Source: Pieris napi (taxonomy: Eukaryota > Arthropoda > Insecta > Lepidoptera > Pieridae). From it: DNA of 64,000 nt. Position numbers and translations under genes: made by a program. The DNA lies in contig NC_062250.1 of NCBI RefSeq assembly GCF_905475465.1, positions 8,454,501 to 8,518,500 on the forward strand, in the 5' to 3' direction. Shown in pieces: positions 43,234 to 53,704 of the stretch (position 1 is the first letter of the stretch; every line of letters starts with the position of its first letter). The notes beneath the pieces are model-generated. The model was not told the DNA's origin and did not search any database. It was given only the letters and a program-made list of their open reading frames with translations.

Positions 43234-43446
43234 ACGTGACAACGTCTTATAAATCGATGGAGCCGGCTGCACGCACGAAAAAACATGACTCATGCGGCGT
43301 TACCTCGCTCTGAGGCGTTCCATTTAAGGCTTGAAGTGCAAGCGAGAGTGCGAAGCGACAGAGAGGCACAATCGGACTCCGCGCTCTTCAGCGTTCGACA
43401 TCTGTCTCTCTCCTACTTGAGTGAGCGATTCGTGACGTTGTCACGT
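43234..43446. mobile_element. ACGTGACAACGTC MITE, complete
   Basis: The ends ACGTGACAACGTC and GACGTTGTCACGT are exact inverted repeats, 213 bp apart. The left 93 bp are identical to 33608-33700. The GC-rich interior (GCGAGAGTGCGAAGCGACAG) differs sharply from the AT-rich flanks. It lies about 250 bp downstream of HAP gene 4. No clear target duplication was seen. A 91-codon frame crossing it is not a gene. Confidence 0.85.
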
Positions 43447-43700
43447 TCAACTATCGTCAGTAAACCGACTTTACAGACAACCGATTTTTATCAATTTCTA
43501 ATTTCTAACCTTTTGTTATTTCTTTTGAAAAACTTTAACGCCCTTATATTTATATCTTAAAACAACTAATGAAGTTTTCAGTAAACGTTTCGGTAGTTGC
43601 CTAAGGAAACAATGGAATTAAAATTTAATTAAATTCTAATTAGGAGTAATTAATAGACAATGTCGGAGGTAAATCGTTTATTAAAGCCTAGTCATTTAAA

Positions 43701-45672
43701 TTAGTGGATAGCAATAACGGGGAGAGCTTTGATGGGAGAGTGGTGGACAACTGAGCTGCTGTGGGCAACCGCTGATGGGACGGTCTTGACTACAACGGGG
43801 GCAACAGCGTGTACTACTGGTGCGTGAACCAATGGTGCGTGAACCACTGGGGCGTGTACTACTGGTGCGTGAACCACTGGGGTAACAACGGATTTGACTA
43901 CGGGATAGGTAGCGACCACGGGTGTGTGGACGGCGTGCACCACTGGAGATCCGTGGCTGACAACCTGGCTGCTCTTGGTGATGGTGGTCTTGGAACCCAC
44001 AACTGGGACGGTGTGAACCACTGGGCTGTGGACTGCAACAACTGGGGTCTGGTGGAGGAGGACTCCTGGGGCGGCGGCGGCGCAAGCCACGAAAGCAGCG
44101 AACAACACCTGTAATACATATTAAGTTAATATAACATAGTATGATATAGCCTGCGACACATACTGTCATACTATGAACAAAAAGTGAAAAGGGCTATAAC
44201 TGAGGGTACTCATAAATAATTGGAATTTGTAGATACCCTACGATGCGAGAAAAAGATCTGTCCGGAATGTAAAATGAAAGGCGAAACGGTGGCAGTTTTT
44301 AATTGTTATTTATCAAGCGAATCGACTCGCTTGTATTTGGACAATATTGGTCCATTTTCTATCAAAAGCATATCGTTTCGTCTTTTGTTTTACATTCTTC
44401 ACCTCACGTTAAGGGGTTACTGGACCTTCCCGGCGTTATCATCAAAAACTACGAGTATTAACAATAATAAAATGCCATTATATGAATATTGACTTATATT
44501 GTAAAACAAAGTAAAGTAAATTAGGAATTTCGTTTACCACATAGAACCTAATGGAACTAAACTCAGCGAAAAAGCTAAAAGGAATTCAGGTTTTTATGAT
44601 CGCATTTATTATATGATTATTGGTAATTCGTATACCAGACAATACCTTACACTGAATATATAATGCTTTGTTTAAGGCTTTGTTATTATACTTTTACAAA
44701 TGAAATTTAAATAGCTTAATAAAAAATACTAGAATTCATATTAATATATAATGTATAATAGCTGAATTAGTACATTGTGTGTGTTTAAACGTAAAAATAA
44801 TCAGTCCTTGAGGCCAAAACTATTGTCTATTTATTTCAAATAAAATTACAATATTACGTATGGTGTGTCACACTGTTGGAAGTCATAATAGCGAAGCAAA
44901 AGAAGCTTTTATAAGTTTAACTAAAACAATTAAAAGCTTGGGCCCGGTAAAACTGTAAGTTCTTTAAAAAACAGGACACGGTTAATTAACATTTAAGTAT
45001 CACTTTTACAATAGCTTCTTAATATTTCGCAATTTAAAGAAACCTTATTTAAAATTTAAATTGAATCCCTAACGATCACTTCAAACTTATCTGATCACAG
45101 TTAGAAATAGTCGTTTCGTTAATGGTTAATATTTCGAAACAAAAGATGTTAAAAGGTTAGTTTGATTTGTAGAAGGACGCGACCTGACCTGCGATCAGAT
45201 TAAAGAAATATAAAAAAGATTAATAAATCAATAAAAATATATTGATATAGTACACTTTTCGCACATATTTATTCATCTCAAATAACATATTGAAACTTTT
45301 TCTAGATTATCAATACGTTGTATAAAAAATATGAAGTTTCTAATTATCGCATCGGTTAGTTATCGTTTATAGAATCAATACATATCTTTCGAAGTATGTA
45401 ATGACGTGCCACTGCGCGGTACACTTGCGGTGCCTACCATTTTTCTCCTCATTTAACTATTTCGTGTAAATTAAATATTACTCTCATGTTTTGGAAATAA
45501 ATAAGATTTTTTTTTTTTATTAATGAAACCATTGTTTAATGGCTCAGAGCCTTAATCAAGCACTCAGAATTATTAATTAATTTAATTTAGTAAAATTAGA
45601 AATAATTAAATTACACTAAGATTTTTAGATTGCTATTTTAAAAAAATCAAAAAAACTCACGAATTTCTGCAT
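43701..45672 (-). CDS. Secreted Val-His-Ala-Pro repeat protein 4, probable cuticular protein (139 aa)
   Basis: The exons are 45661-45672 (12 bp, MQKF) and 43701-44108 (135 codons plus TAA), with donor GTGAGT, acceptor TATGTATTACAG and a phase-0 intron of 1552 bp. The joined start MQKF + VLFAAFVACAAAAPG is a signal peptide. The mature chain opens with a segment containing SKTTITKSSQVVSHGS, which is related to a duplicated segment in gene 5, then VHAPVV units repeated about five times, and a C-terminus SPIKALPVIAIH. It is the longest family member, with strongly G/C-biased codons for His, Ala and Pro. Long antisense frames exist only because the repeat is codon-regular. AATAAA is seen at 43678-43683 in reverse. 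An alternative start ATGACA at about 44167 with a very short intron was considered and is weaker. Cuticular structural role inferred. Confidence 0.83.
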
Positions 45673-45739
45673 GTTTAGTAGATTTTGGTAGCGAACAAGA
45701 GGTGATAGATGATACCGTGAGGAGGTAGCCGAAATATCT

Positions 45740-45770
45740 AACTTGATCTCCTCGATGGCCAGCTTATATA
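45740..45770 (-). promoter_or_regulatory. Core promoter of HAP gene 4
   Basis: GTATATAAGC on the minus strand has its TATATAAG at 45763-45770. It is followed by ATCAAGT (45742-45747) at about 26 bp, a possible initiator, and the ATG at 45672. Confidence 0.55.
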
Positions 45771-46119
45771 CCAACTGCCGAAACTTCACAATTGCGTACT
45801 TGAAATTCATATTTCACAAGCGACGAATAAGTTTAAATGGATACGGTATTTTATACACTGGCTGATTGCCTTCAACGAGCTGTCAAAAAAGTTAACATAC
45901 TACGTGATCCTTTTATCTTGTTATTTTCCTTTAACAAAGGATTTACAATAATTATAATAGTTGAATATGTTTCATTGCGTTACTTTATAAGGTATATTGC
46001 TTTATTTTTCAGTAAGATGTTTGTATAAGGCAATATATTTGTATATGTTTATAAAAACATTTGAATTAAATTACCGTTATTTTTATTTAGAACCCGTCCA
46101 ATAAGAAAAATAACAATGG

Positions 46120-46386
46120 TCCTACAACCTTCTAAAAAACAACCGTCTGGGCTTCAGGTTTTAGTATGTTTCGTGATCATTTGTATTGTCTGATAGGGTA
46201 GCCTTCTGTGCCTGACACACGCCGTCGACTTTTTGAGTCTAAGGCATACCGGTTTCTTCGCGATGATTTCGTTTCCCATCACCATATGAGCGAATGCGTG
46301 CGCACATAGAAGTCCGTTGGTAAACAGCCAAGGATCGAAGCTCCGATTAGAGTCGCACACTGAACCCACTAGGCCATCACTTCTCT
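46120..46386 (-). repeat. SINE family A, near full length, diverged
   Basis: GTGCCTGACACACGCCGTCGACTTTTTG, GCGATGATTTCG, AGGATCGAAGC and ACTAGGCCATCACTTCTC match in reverse order. The B-box region is mutated. Confidence 0.78.
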
Positions 46387-46389
46387 TTA

Positions 46390-47025
46390 ACCAATATAAA
46401 GCGATATGAACTAAATATTAGACAACTAGCAAGTTCATGTAGGCCTTTTTTAAACGCTATAATATAATTATCATATATTTTGAATTACATACAAATAATA
46501 TTAAACTCTAAACCTACATCTTACAAATTATTAAATTATATGCCGTATCCATCGAGCTTTCACCTTCGTTTCTCATGTTTTAAGACAAGTTTGGATTTAT
46601 TATTATGAATATAATAATATGAATGTATGTCGAGTAAGTAGGTCGATGCCAAGTTCACTCACTTACGTAACTAATCGTTTATAGTATCAATAATAATATA
46701 CTTATAGGAAGCGAACATTAACATAACCTATAATCATTGTTAAAGTTTACTTATCATTTGTCTTTTGTTGTAATACAATCAAATAACCATAGAATAATGA
46801 TCGATGAAAATAACAAAAAAGTCTTCGTAGAAATAAGTATACGGTATATTTGATTATTATTTCATATTTTTAATATCAATACTGTCCAGTATTGTTTATT
46901 ATTGAAATCTCCCCAAATAGCCAATATTTTCTAAATTGTCAGGAAGAAACTGTTAGATCGTACTTTTACATTTATACCAGTTTTGTAATGTAGATAAAGT
47001 GTTTCTTATCAACACTGAATCGAAT
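46390..47025. other. Intergenic DNA
   Basis: AT-rich, nothing recognised. Confidence 0.45.
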
Positions 47026-47026
47026 C

Positions 47027-47300
47027 TTATTTTTTTACCACCATCAGCATCATCAATGGCAGACCCCTGTAGGGCTTAGCCTCCGCAAGTAAATTTTGCC
47101 ATCGCAATCTATTTTGTGCTTCTTGTGTCCAACTTCGAACACCTATTCTTTCGAGGTCATTGAAAACTCCATCCCACCAACGCAGCCTCGGTCTACCTTT
47201 TCTCTTGCTATCAGGTTGTGAGTTCAGTCGCGGTTGGGGTTCTGTCATCCGCCATTCGTTGCACATGTCCTAACCACTTTAGCCAATTGCTTTTTATGAA
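47027..47300 (-). pseudogene. LINE pol C-terminus (GHV-RM / GRPRLRW type), frameshifted
   Basis: On the minus strand one frame reads LKWLGHVQRMADDRTP and a second, after a frameshift near 47215, reads RKGRPRLRWWDGVFND, then AQNRLRWQNLLAEAKP. This order (GHxxRM, then RxRGRPRxRWxD, then W...AxDRxxW) is the usual C-terminus of RTE-like LINE pol proteins. A TGATG-rich 3' end follows. It is a dead fragment. Confidence 0.72.
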
Positions 47301-47304
47301 TTGG

Positions 47305-48335
47305 AACTTGATGTCGACAAGGAAGGCCCCAGGTCTGTTTTAAGTCCTAACGTTCCAGGCGAAAACATAGTCCATATTCTTGCCAGATATAGATAAGACC
47401 CATCCGGTTTTATATACTTAAGGTTGGTATTTGGATTTGACAGGTGATTAGCGAATTTCAATCCCGACACTTGACGGGGCCGCCTAAGGCACTATGCCTG
47501 GCCCTTAATTTCGGGCTCGATCCCTTCTCTGTTCTGATTCAGCTACTTAAGTATAGGAGGAACGACGTAGACGTGAACAGCTAGGACTGGCTGATATTAC
47601 CCCTTTAAACCACAGCTCCGGGTGTAGTAAAAGTATTTCTCGGCATTTGGAGCAAAAAGTGATCCCATTAAGATCCAGCGTCTGCTTTGACTATGCAGAT
47701 CTTGTTGCATAGTGTCAGTTATCTGACCCCCCCCCATCTTTTTAACACATTCGGATATAATATCGCATCGTCAAACTTATAACGGATAGAATAGAGAAGA
47801 GAAGAGAAGTTCATGTTCATGAAAGAAAGTTCAAGAAAGGCTAAGACACCGATTTTTTAAAAAGGGGTCACAGAAATTTAAATAAAATAAGTGTAAACAA
47901 AACGTTTCAAAGTAATACGTATTAGGGAAAAATACTTAATACCTTGCATTTTTCTTTAAACATTTAAATACAAAACCTACATTTTACTGTTCGCAAACCC
48001 TGAACTGTCTATAAACGCACACAAAAACTCATTATTCCAAAATGTCAAGTTGTCAAAAACAACAAAATTTTACACAAATAAACTTTTATCGCCTTAAGAT
48101 CCTTGCATTAAAAGGTTTAATATTTAATTTCTCACCACAACATTGGACTCGACAGTTGAGGATCATACGCGATAAGATCGCTGCTGTATCACTTAATTAT
48201 TTGGTAATTGATATTTACTTGAGCGTTTTATTTTTGTTTCATTTACGAGGTTGTTTGCGATAAGATGCATCTGTGTACGGTAGCCTCCAAAAGGACAGTA
48301 TCAAGATGCACAGTAATCATTTTAAGTAAAAATCC
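47305..48335. other. Intergenic DNA, possibly degraded LINE sequence
   Basis: 47290-47720 is less AT-rich than average and may be further remains of a non-LTR element, but I could not read a conserved motif. A C run at 47729-47738 and an (AGAGAAG)n tract at about 47790-47812 are present. Confidence 0.35.
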
Positions 48336-48342
48336 TAGTGTA

Positions 48343-48408
48343 CAGCCTTGCGATTCTGCAACTCACTTTTCGAACTCACACAGCGGTTTTTACAGAATCG
48401 CAGGGCTG
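48343..48408. mobile_element. Minimal 66-bp CAGCCTTGCG MITE with TA duplication
   Basis: CAGCCTTGCGATTCTGCAA at the left end pairs with TACAGAATCGCAGGGCTG at the right end, with TA on both sides (48341-48342, 48409-48410). It is a deletion derivative of the family at 30302 and 59011 that keeps only the ends. Confidence 0.75.
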
Positions 48409-48424
48409 TACAATAATTGTATAT

Positions 48425-49400
48425 GCAACAACCTGGCAAAATGTAACCAAGTGTCGGGACTAGTATCGAGATAATTTCCATTTTGACAGCCTACTGTTTC
48501 TTATCTATACTTTTTGAATCTGTGTTTATTTTTAATGTCATAAACCATAATTTTAACAAAATATATTAAACAATTTTATTAGTAAGAAATATTATTATTT
48601 CATGTTACAAGAACCTAAAATCGTTTAAAAGGATGTATTTTATGATACTGCTTAAATTGTTGAAAGCAAAACCGTTTTATAATAAAATTAATTGTTTGAT
48701 GTACCAAAACCCTTCAATGGGATAATATTCTAAACATATGTAAGGTAGAATGTCAGACGTCTGTTCAAACTGAAAATATAATCGTCAAACCCAGTACCTC
48801 TCGGTACAACCAACACCACGAACGTTCACCACTAACCGCTAGCAACTTCAAATTAACAGTGAACTTCTTAAAAAAATTCTACCCATGGGTTATAAGATAC
48901 AATACTTTGCAAAACACTCAAATGAGAATGATTTTGATTCAAACAAAAACTAGTCTGGTTAAAAGCTCTCAAAAGCTTCAAAGAGTACAAAAATACACTT
49001 TCGCGACAAAAGTGAGAGCTTTTGTCATAACTTGAATGAAACAAGTAATAAGTAATGATCACTCTAAGCTTATTTGGGTTCTAGTAGGGAAATATTCCTA
49101 TCGTATACGAAAATGTTTTTTATAGTTTCGCTTGCGCGTATAATCATGGTTTTAATTTTGACAATTATACAACACTTCACATTTTTAAACTAAATCCTAA
49201 ATATTAAACTATAAGAATTATCTTATATTTTGTGTGTGTCAGCAATGAGATATACACATTATGAACAAATTAATATTCATCAAATAATACTGTTTTTTTG
49301 ACAAGAGTCAAACCAGTGCTGACCACGTGTGTGCAGAGTGTAGGTTACCGACATTAGAGGGAATGGTTACGCTGTTTTGTTAAAAGCATATCTGTTTTTA
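48425..49400. other. Intergenic DNA
   Basis: AT-rich, nothing recognised. Confidence 0.45.
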
Positions 49401-49401
49401 A

Positions 49402-49660
49402 TTACCACTTCTGGCAGCTGGTTCCACAAAGGGGTTTGCGCGGAAGAAAGTGCCGTAAGCGGTATGCTGTGAAACGCCAGGCGGCGAGGTGGAAAAGAAA
49501 AGAGTATTAAAGCTTGACGTCCGGTAATATGCCATGATATAAACAGTAGATGCAGAAGGAACCAGCATTGTGCCGTTTCAATAGACGTAATAAGATTAAT
49601 TATCGATCTCATCAAATAAATAAAAGATCGCTTATTAAAATAATGTTTATTGCACATAAA
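49402..49660 (-). pseudogene. LINE pol C-terminus (LWNQLP type), divergent subfamily
   Basis: On the minus strand the frame reads FPPRRLAFHSIPLTALSS, AQTPLWNQLPEVVI, a C-terminal LINE motif related to the other jockey/CR1-type copies but distinct in sequence. Confidence 0.6.
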
Positions 49661-49950
49661 TTTTTATTAGATATCGAAATAAATCATGGTTAAATACTTA
49701 ATTTCCATAATTGTAGGCTAGGCTCAGACACGCGTTTATTAGAGGTCAGTGACACTGCAATTTATCTTTTATTACCTTGATGGAACCATTTCAAAGCCAT
49801 GCTATTACTAAGGCTCAATTTAATAGGTAATATTATTTCGTATGAAACAGGGTTTAAATGTGCGTTTGAACCATGGCAATATTGTTTGTAGTCAATACTT
49901 GCTCGTTATAGATAACATCGCAAGGAAACCTAGACAGTGACAAAAATACT

Positions 49951-50115
49951 ATGGAACAGCAACGGACGGCTTCGTTTCGTGGGAGTTTTAAATATAGCGC
50001 AACGAAGTGTTGGAATGATATCCCTCCTCCGCAGAAGAGTCTTAAATTAAAGTCTAATTTTATTCGCAGCTATAAGATTCGTCTACTAACTGAACAAAAA
50101 TCCCATGAAATCTAG
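49951..50115 (+). pseudogene. LINE pol C-terminal fragment (CWNDIP type)
   Basis: Fifty-four codons are open to a TAG at 50113: FRGSFKYSATKCWNDIP, then SLKLKSNFIRSYKIRLL. The F-x-Y-x-A...WN-x-IP...F....K..LL pattern is the usual end of LINE reverse-transcriptase proteins. It differs from the other LINE subfamilies in the window. Confidence 0.65.
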
Positions 50116-50292
50116 TTTTTAATCCGCTCAAAAAAAATTATCTACTTCTATTTACATTTTTATTAATTTTACTATACACTATACTCAAGACTTCATTACG
50201 TACACTGGTAACTTTTATTATTATTTTTTCTACTGAGTATTTATTACATTCCTTTTCTTTCTTTTTTTGCGACTGAGGCGCAAACTAGATGC

Positions 50293-50390
50293 TGCGGTAT
50301 CTGGTAGAATGACCAGCGCTGTGGAACATTCTGCATGATGCTGAGCCAGGGCCAATTACAGCCACAGCACACACGCAAACACTTGAAACG
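50293..50390 (-). repeat. Dispersed repeat with GGCCCTGGCTCAG motif, copy 2
   Basis: GACCAGCGCTGTGGAACA and TGAGCCAGGGCCAATTACA are shared with 15045-15125 in the same order. Likely a LINE 3' UTR in reverse. Confidence 0.55.
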
Positions 50391-50394
50391 AACC

Positions 50395-50790
50395 GAATGG
50401 GAAAAGGGATTTTTTTTAATTGTTTTTGATATCTCTCATTTCATTTTTTTTATGTGTGTGTATTTTTGTTTGTAATAAATGTTATGTCTATGAACAAAGA
50501 TAATAAGGATTAACAAGGTGACTTATGCGACCCTAGACATCGTCATGTTAGTTTTTTATTACTCAGGTTTTACGAATGTGGGTTTTAAATAGGACCTGTC
50601 CTGTCCGTTCTTTTTAACAATCCAGTTATTTAGTCTTTACATTTAAACTCAAGTTAAACGGTTAAAGTGCATTACAGACTTACTCCATTTAAACCCTTTT
50701 TATTGAAGACTAACAGTCTAGTTTATACTAATGTCTACTACATTTGTACATTCTTATGTTTATAGGTATTGAAAAAATAATAATAATTTA
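50395..50790. other. Intergenic DNA downstream of HAP gene 5
   Basis: Nothing recognised. Confidence 0.45.
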
Positions 50791-50794
50791 AAAT

Positions 50795-52337
50795 TTAATG
50801 GTAAGCATAATATGGCACAGTTTCATGTACTTCCGAGGAATGATGAGTAATAGCAGAGTCAGGAGTCTTGTAAGAGTAGATAGAGGTGGCGGGGAAGACG
50901 ACTGGGTGGTGCTCTACTGTGGTCACTTGGTGTAAGGGTGCGTGGTAAACGGCAGGAGCGTGGTAAACAGCGGGAGCGTGGTAAACAGCGGGGGTGTGGT
51001 ATATTGCTGTACTTCCATGGTCGACAACTTGGTTGCTGTGAGTTGATGTTGTCTTCGCAAGAGGAACCATCAATGGTGCGTGGAGTATGTGGCTACTGCC
51101 GTGGTCAACCGTTTGACTGCTGGTCGTTAGGGTTGACTTGGCTAGGGGTACGTAGTATCCCGGGGCCGCGAATGCGCTTGCTAGAAGTGTGATGAATACC
51201 TGGAATTGTATTGAACCATTTTAAGTTAAAGCACAAATAAAATTTCGCAAAACATGCCAGTGTCATACGTGTTCTTATCATAATGTTTAATCAAAATTAT
51301 AATTTTAACTGTAATAATATGTTTACAAATGAGCAGTGTTGGCCTAGTGGTTCAGCGTGCGACTCTCATACCTGAGGTCGTAGGTTCGATCCCCGGCTGT
51401 GCACCAATGGACTTTCTTTCTATGTGCACATTTAACATTTGCTTGAACGTAGAAGGAAAACATCGTGAGGAAACCGACATGTCTTAGACCCAAAAAGTTG
51501 ACGGCGTGTGTCAGGCACTGGAGGCTGATCACCTACTTGACTATTAGATTAAATGATCATGAAACAGATTCAGAATTCTGAGGCCAAGACCTAAAGAGGT
51601 TGTAGCGTGTTTTTTTTTAATATGTTAACAAAGTAGGTATACCTAATTGACCCAAAATACTAATTATCGCGTTGGCATAAAAATAGCCTAACATTTGGGT
51701 GAATTTTTCAATTGCAACACTAATTATTATCAGAATATTAATCACCTTAAAGGTAAACTGTGAAGCGCAACAATTAATTATGCTATCAAGGTGATATAGG
51801 TTAGCGGTAACCACATTATATGCAAATTTCCAAGGCAAAAGATTAGTGTGTTTTTGGCAGGCATTAAAGGCCATTTATAAGGTTCTCTTTTGCAATATCA
51901 ATTTAAATCAGTAAATTAAAATTGTATTTTTCTATAAACTATGACTTTTTTCTTTTTTTTAATGGCTCTGGCACGATTTATGCATTAGCCAGCGTCAAGT
52001 ATAGGATTTTTTATAATTCGTGCTTGTCTTTAGAAATTCGACCGTGTCCTCCATGTACGGTTAAAGCACTCGCCCGGTACCGCCCAACCCTCCCAAAGGC
52101 CGAGAACAAATTTAAATTAAATTAAAACTTGCCCTCGAACCGGGAATCGAACCCGGTACCCCTCACCTAGCTGCCACTTAATAAGACTGCTAGGCTATGA
52201 GGCCCCTAAAATGACTTAAAAGTAACTAGATTGTTATGATTGATACGTTTTGATATTTAAATATAGTTATTTCGTTATCAATGAATCGTATAAAACCGAA
52301 TTGCTATGAACATATTTTTACTTACGATTTTCTCCAT
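50795..52337 (-). CDS. Secreted His-Ala-Pro repeat protein 5, probable cuticular protein (138 aa)
   Basis: The exons are 52326-52337 (12 bp, MEKI) and 50795-51199 (134 codons plus TAA), with donor GTAAGT, acceptor ACAATTCCAG and a phase-0 intron of 1126 bp. The joined start MEKI + VFITLLASAFAAPG is a signal peptide. The second exon runs 42 codons further upstream than the internal Met-Met (about 51073) that an ATG-based call would choose. The mature chain holds two related segments, YVPLAKSTLTTSSQTVDHGS and MVPLAKTTSTHSNQVVDHGS, then four YHAPAV units and a C-terminus rich in Ser, His and Tyr (HETVPYYAYH). A shared motif links it to gene 4. Two SINEs (51331-51619, 51945-52206) lie in the intron. 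A cuticular role is inferred from composition and family context. Confidence 0.84.
51331..51619 (+). repeat. SINE family A, near full length, in HAP gene 5 intron
   Basis: GAGCAGTGTTGGCCTAGTGG, GAGGTCGTAGGTTCGATCCC (intact B box), GTGCACCAATGG, GGAAAACATCGTGAGG, GTGTGTCAGGCACTGG, TGTAGCGTG and a T/A-rich end. It is antisense to the host gene and among the best-preserved copies, so fairly recent. Confidence 0.9.
51945..52206 (-). repeat. tRNA-derived SINE, family C, in HAP gene 5 intron
   Basis: Minus-strand reading: GGGGCCTCATAGCCTAGCAG, then GGGTACCGGGTTCGATTCCC (B box), a body with GCCTTTGGGAGGGTTGGGCGG, and the end GCTGGCTAATGCATAAATCG...GCCATTAAAAAAAA. A tRNA-like head plus A-tail marks a SINE; no functional tRNA fold is expected. 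Confidence 0.78.
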
Positions 52338-52359
52338 TTTTTGTGAGTACTAAATCCCG

Positions 52360-52394
52360 ACTGATGAGTAATGAGAGGTGTGTGAGCTTTTTAT
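52360..52394 (-). promoter_or_regulatory. Canonical TATA/Inr promoter of HAP gene 5
   Basis: On the minus strand TATAAAAAG (about 52386-52394) is followed about 31 bp later by TCAGT (52360-52364), the arthropod initiator, and then the ATG at 52337. This is the clearest core promoter of the window and independently supports exon 1. Confidence 0.8.
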
Positions 52395-52870
52395 ATCTTG
52401 AAAAATATCGATCGCCCCAGATATTGAATTACGGGGGTGATTGTGCAATTCGCGAATTGACCGTTTTGTTTTTGCCTTGGTATATGTCAATTAATGATTA
52501 GCATAATTACTTATTGAGTACATGTTCAATCGACCATACTCATTTTGATACAATTACATTTTAGATTAATATCTATGTTGCAAATGTCTGACATGTTTTG
52601 ATGCTATATTGTATAACATATATCTGTGGGCGAACAACCATTCTCAATATTTATTTGATACACTTCTTATTAATGTCGCATAATATGACGTATTGTTCAA
52701 AAATATAAATTCTAAATTGATTTAAAATTTACTACTAATATATGAAATAATATGTGAACATTACAACATTTTTATATTGGTTAATGAGCAATAGGCAATA
52801 ATAGGTTATTCCAGATTTTTTAAACTGGCGATTCAGTAGTTCCTTTTAATAAACATATAGGTCGTAAGTA

Positions 52871-52990
52871 GGATCAGCATTCTACACGCCGTAGATTTTT
52901 TGGGTTTGCCATATCTATTGATTCACAACCGTGATTCAAACTTACGACCTCAAGCTCAAGTCGTCCGTTCAAGCCACTAGGTCAATACTA
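52871..52990 (-). repeat. SINE family A, degenerate
   Basis: TCTACACGCCGTAGATTTTTTGGG, TTACGACCTCAAGCTC and AAGCCACTAGGTCAATACT match the reverse complement in order; the central part is deleted. Confidence 0.6.
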
Positions 52991-53280
52991 TTCCATCCAA
53001 TTCCAAATCCATTCCAATGGACAGGACAAGGATGGATTGGGTATAAGGTTGTGGAAGAAATTTACACGTAAACACAAATCTAATTAATAAATTAAACGAT
53101 TTCGTTTTAGTTATTTAATTACACAAAAACAGAGACAAATTACATTCTAAGACTAATTGTGGAAATATGACCACTTCATTATGAAAATTAGTTCGTAGAC
53201 AATAATAATGTTGAATACATTTTATAATCCCTATATCGAAATATAAAATTTGTTAAAGCTTTGAAGAAGTTAATTTAAAT

Positions 53281-53700
53281 CATACATAATCTTCTACGAG
53301 CTTATTTTAAAACCTCTTACAGTATTAGATGTGCAATAGATGACAATAAAAAGGCGAGTCATGGTATCTATGGGTCCAACACAATTCATCGTTACAACAA
53401 AGCTATTGGTAACCTTCAACTTATCGAATCTTGAACTTAGATGACGACACCTATTGTGCTTATTGTAAGACTTCACATTACAATATGCTGCGGAAATTAT
53501 AAATACGTTGCTTTCTTAGTAAAGGAAATTTAAGAAAGTTGGTAAATGTTTTTATGATATTTGTCTATTATTTATAGACAAATGAATATTGTAGACGCAT
53601 CTTCAAGTGTGACGCAATTTTGTTGCGTGTCGCAATAGTAAACAATTACTCTTCATTGATTTTGCATGTATTAAATGATGATAGGATTCAAAATACTAGT
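53281..53700 (+). repeat. Diverged duplicated block, copy A
   Basis: This block resembles 58035-58425 over its length, about 4.75 kb apart and in the same orientation. It contains a short frame that stays open in both copies (53288-53434), listed separately. The downstream part is more diverged, with several indels. Class unknown. Confidence 0.6.
53288..53434 (+). CDS. Conserved short frame in duplicated block, copy A (possibly dead)
   Basis: Forty-eight codons to TGA read NLLRAYFKTSYSIRC, then DDNKKASHGIYGS and IHRYNKAIGNLQLIES. Copy B has the same frame with 14 substitutions, 7 of them silent, and a 9-base in-frame difference. There is no Met at the start, and no acceptor AG precedes it (AA where copy B has AG), so as an exon this copy looks broken. 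I do not recognise the protein. Confidence 0.3.
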   Translation, partial: NLLRAYFKTSYSIRCAIDDNKKASHGIYGSNTIHRYNKAIGNLQLIES

Positions 53701-53704
53701 ATTA

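Noticed and set aside
43285..43560. 91-codon + strand frame
   Set aside because: It starts inside the MITE and runs past its end into AT-rich DNA.
43809..44114. 101-codon + strand frame rich in Tyr-Trp-Val-Asn-His-Trp
   Set aside because: It is the antisense of HAP gene 4 exon 2; the regular HAP codons keep the other strand open. The minus strand has splice sites, signal peptide and promoter.
44109..44170. Exon 1 ATGACA with a 55-bp intron for HAP gene 4
   Set aside because: The donor context is poor. The exon at 45661-45672 has a GTGAGT donor, a 4-codon layout like genes 1 and 5, and a TATA box upstream.
50795..51073. Start of HAP gene 5 at the internal Met-Met
   Set aside because: The frame stays open upstream to a splice acceptor and includes the signal peptide; the joined exon-1 model explains it better.
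50938..51192. 84-codon + strand frame
   Set aside because: Antisense of HAP gene 5 exon 2.
52125..52206. tRNA gene
   Set aside because: Same reason: it is continuous with a SINE body and A-tail.
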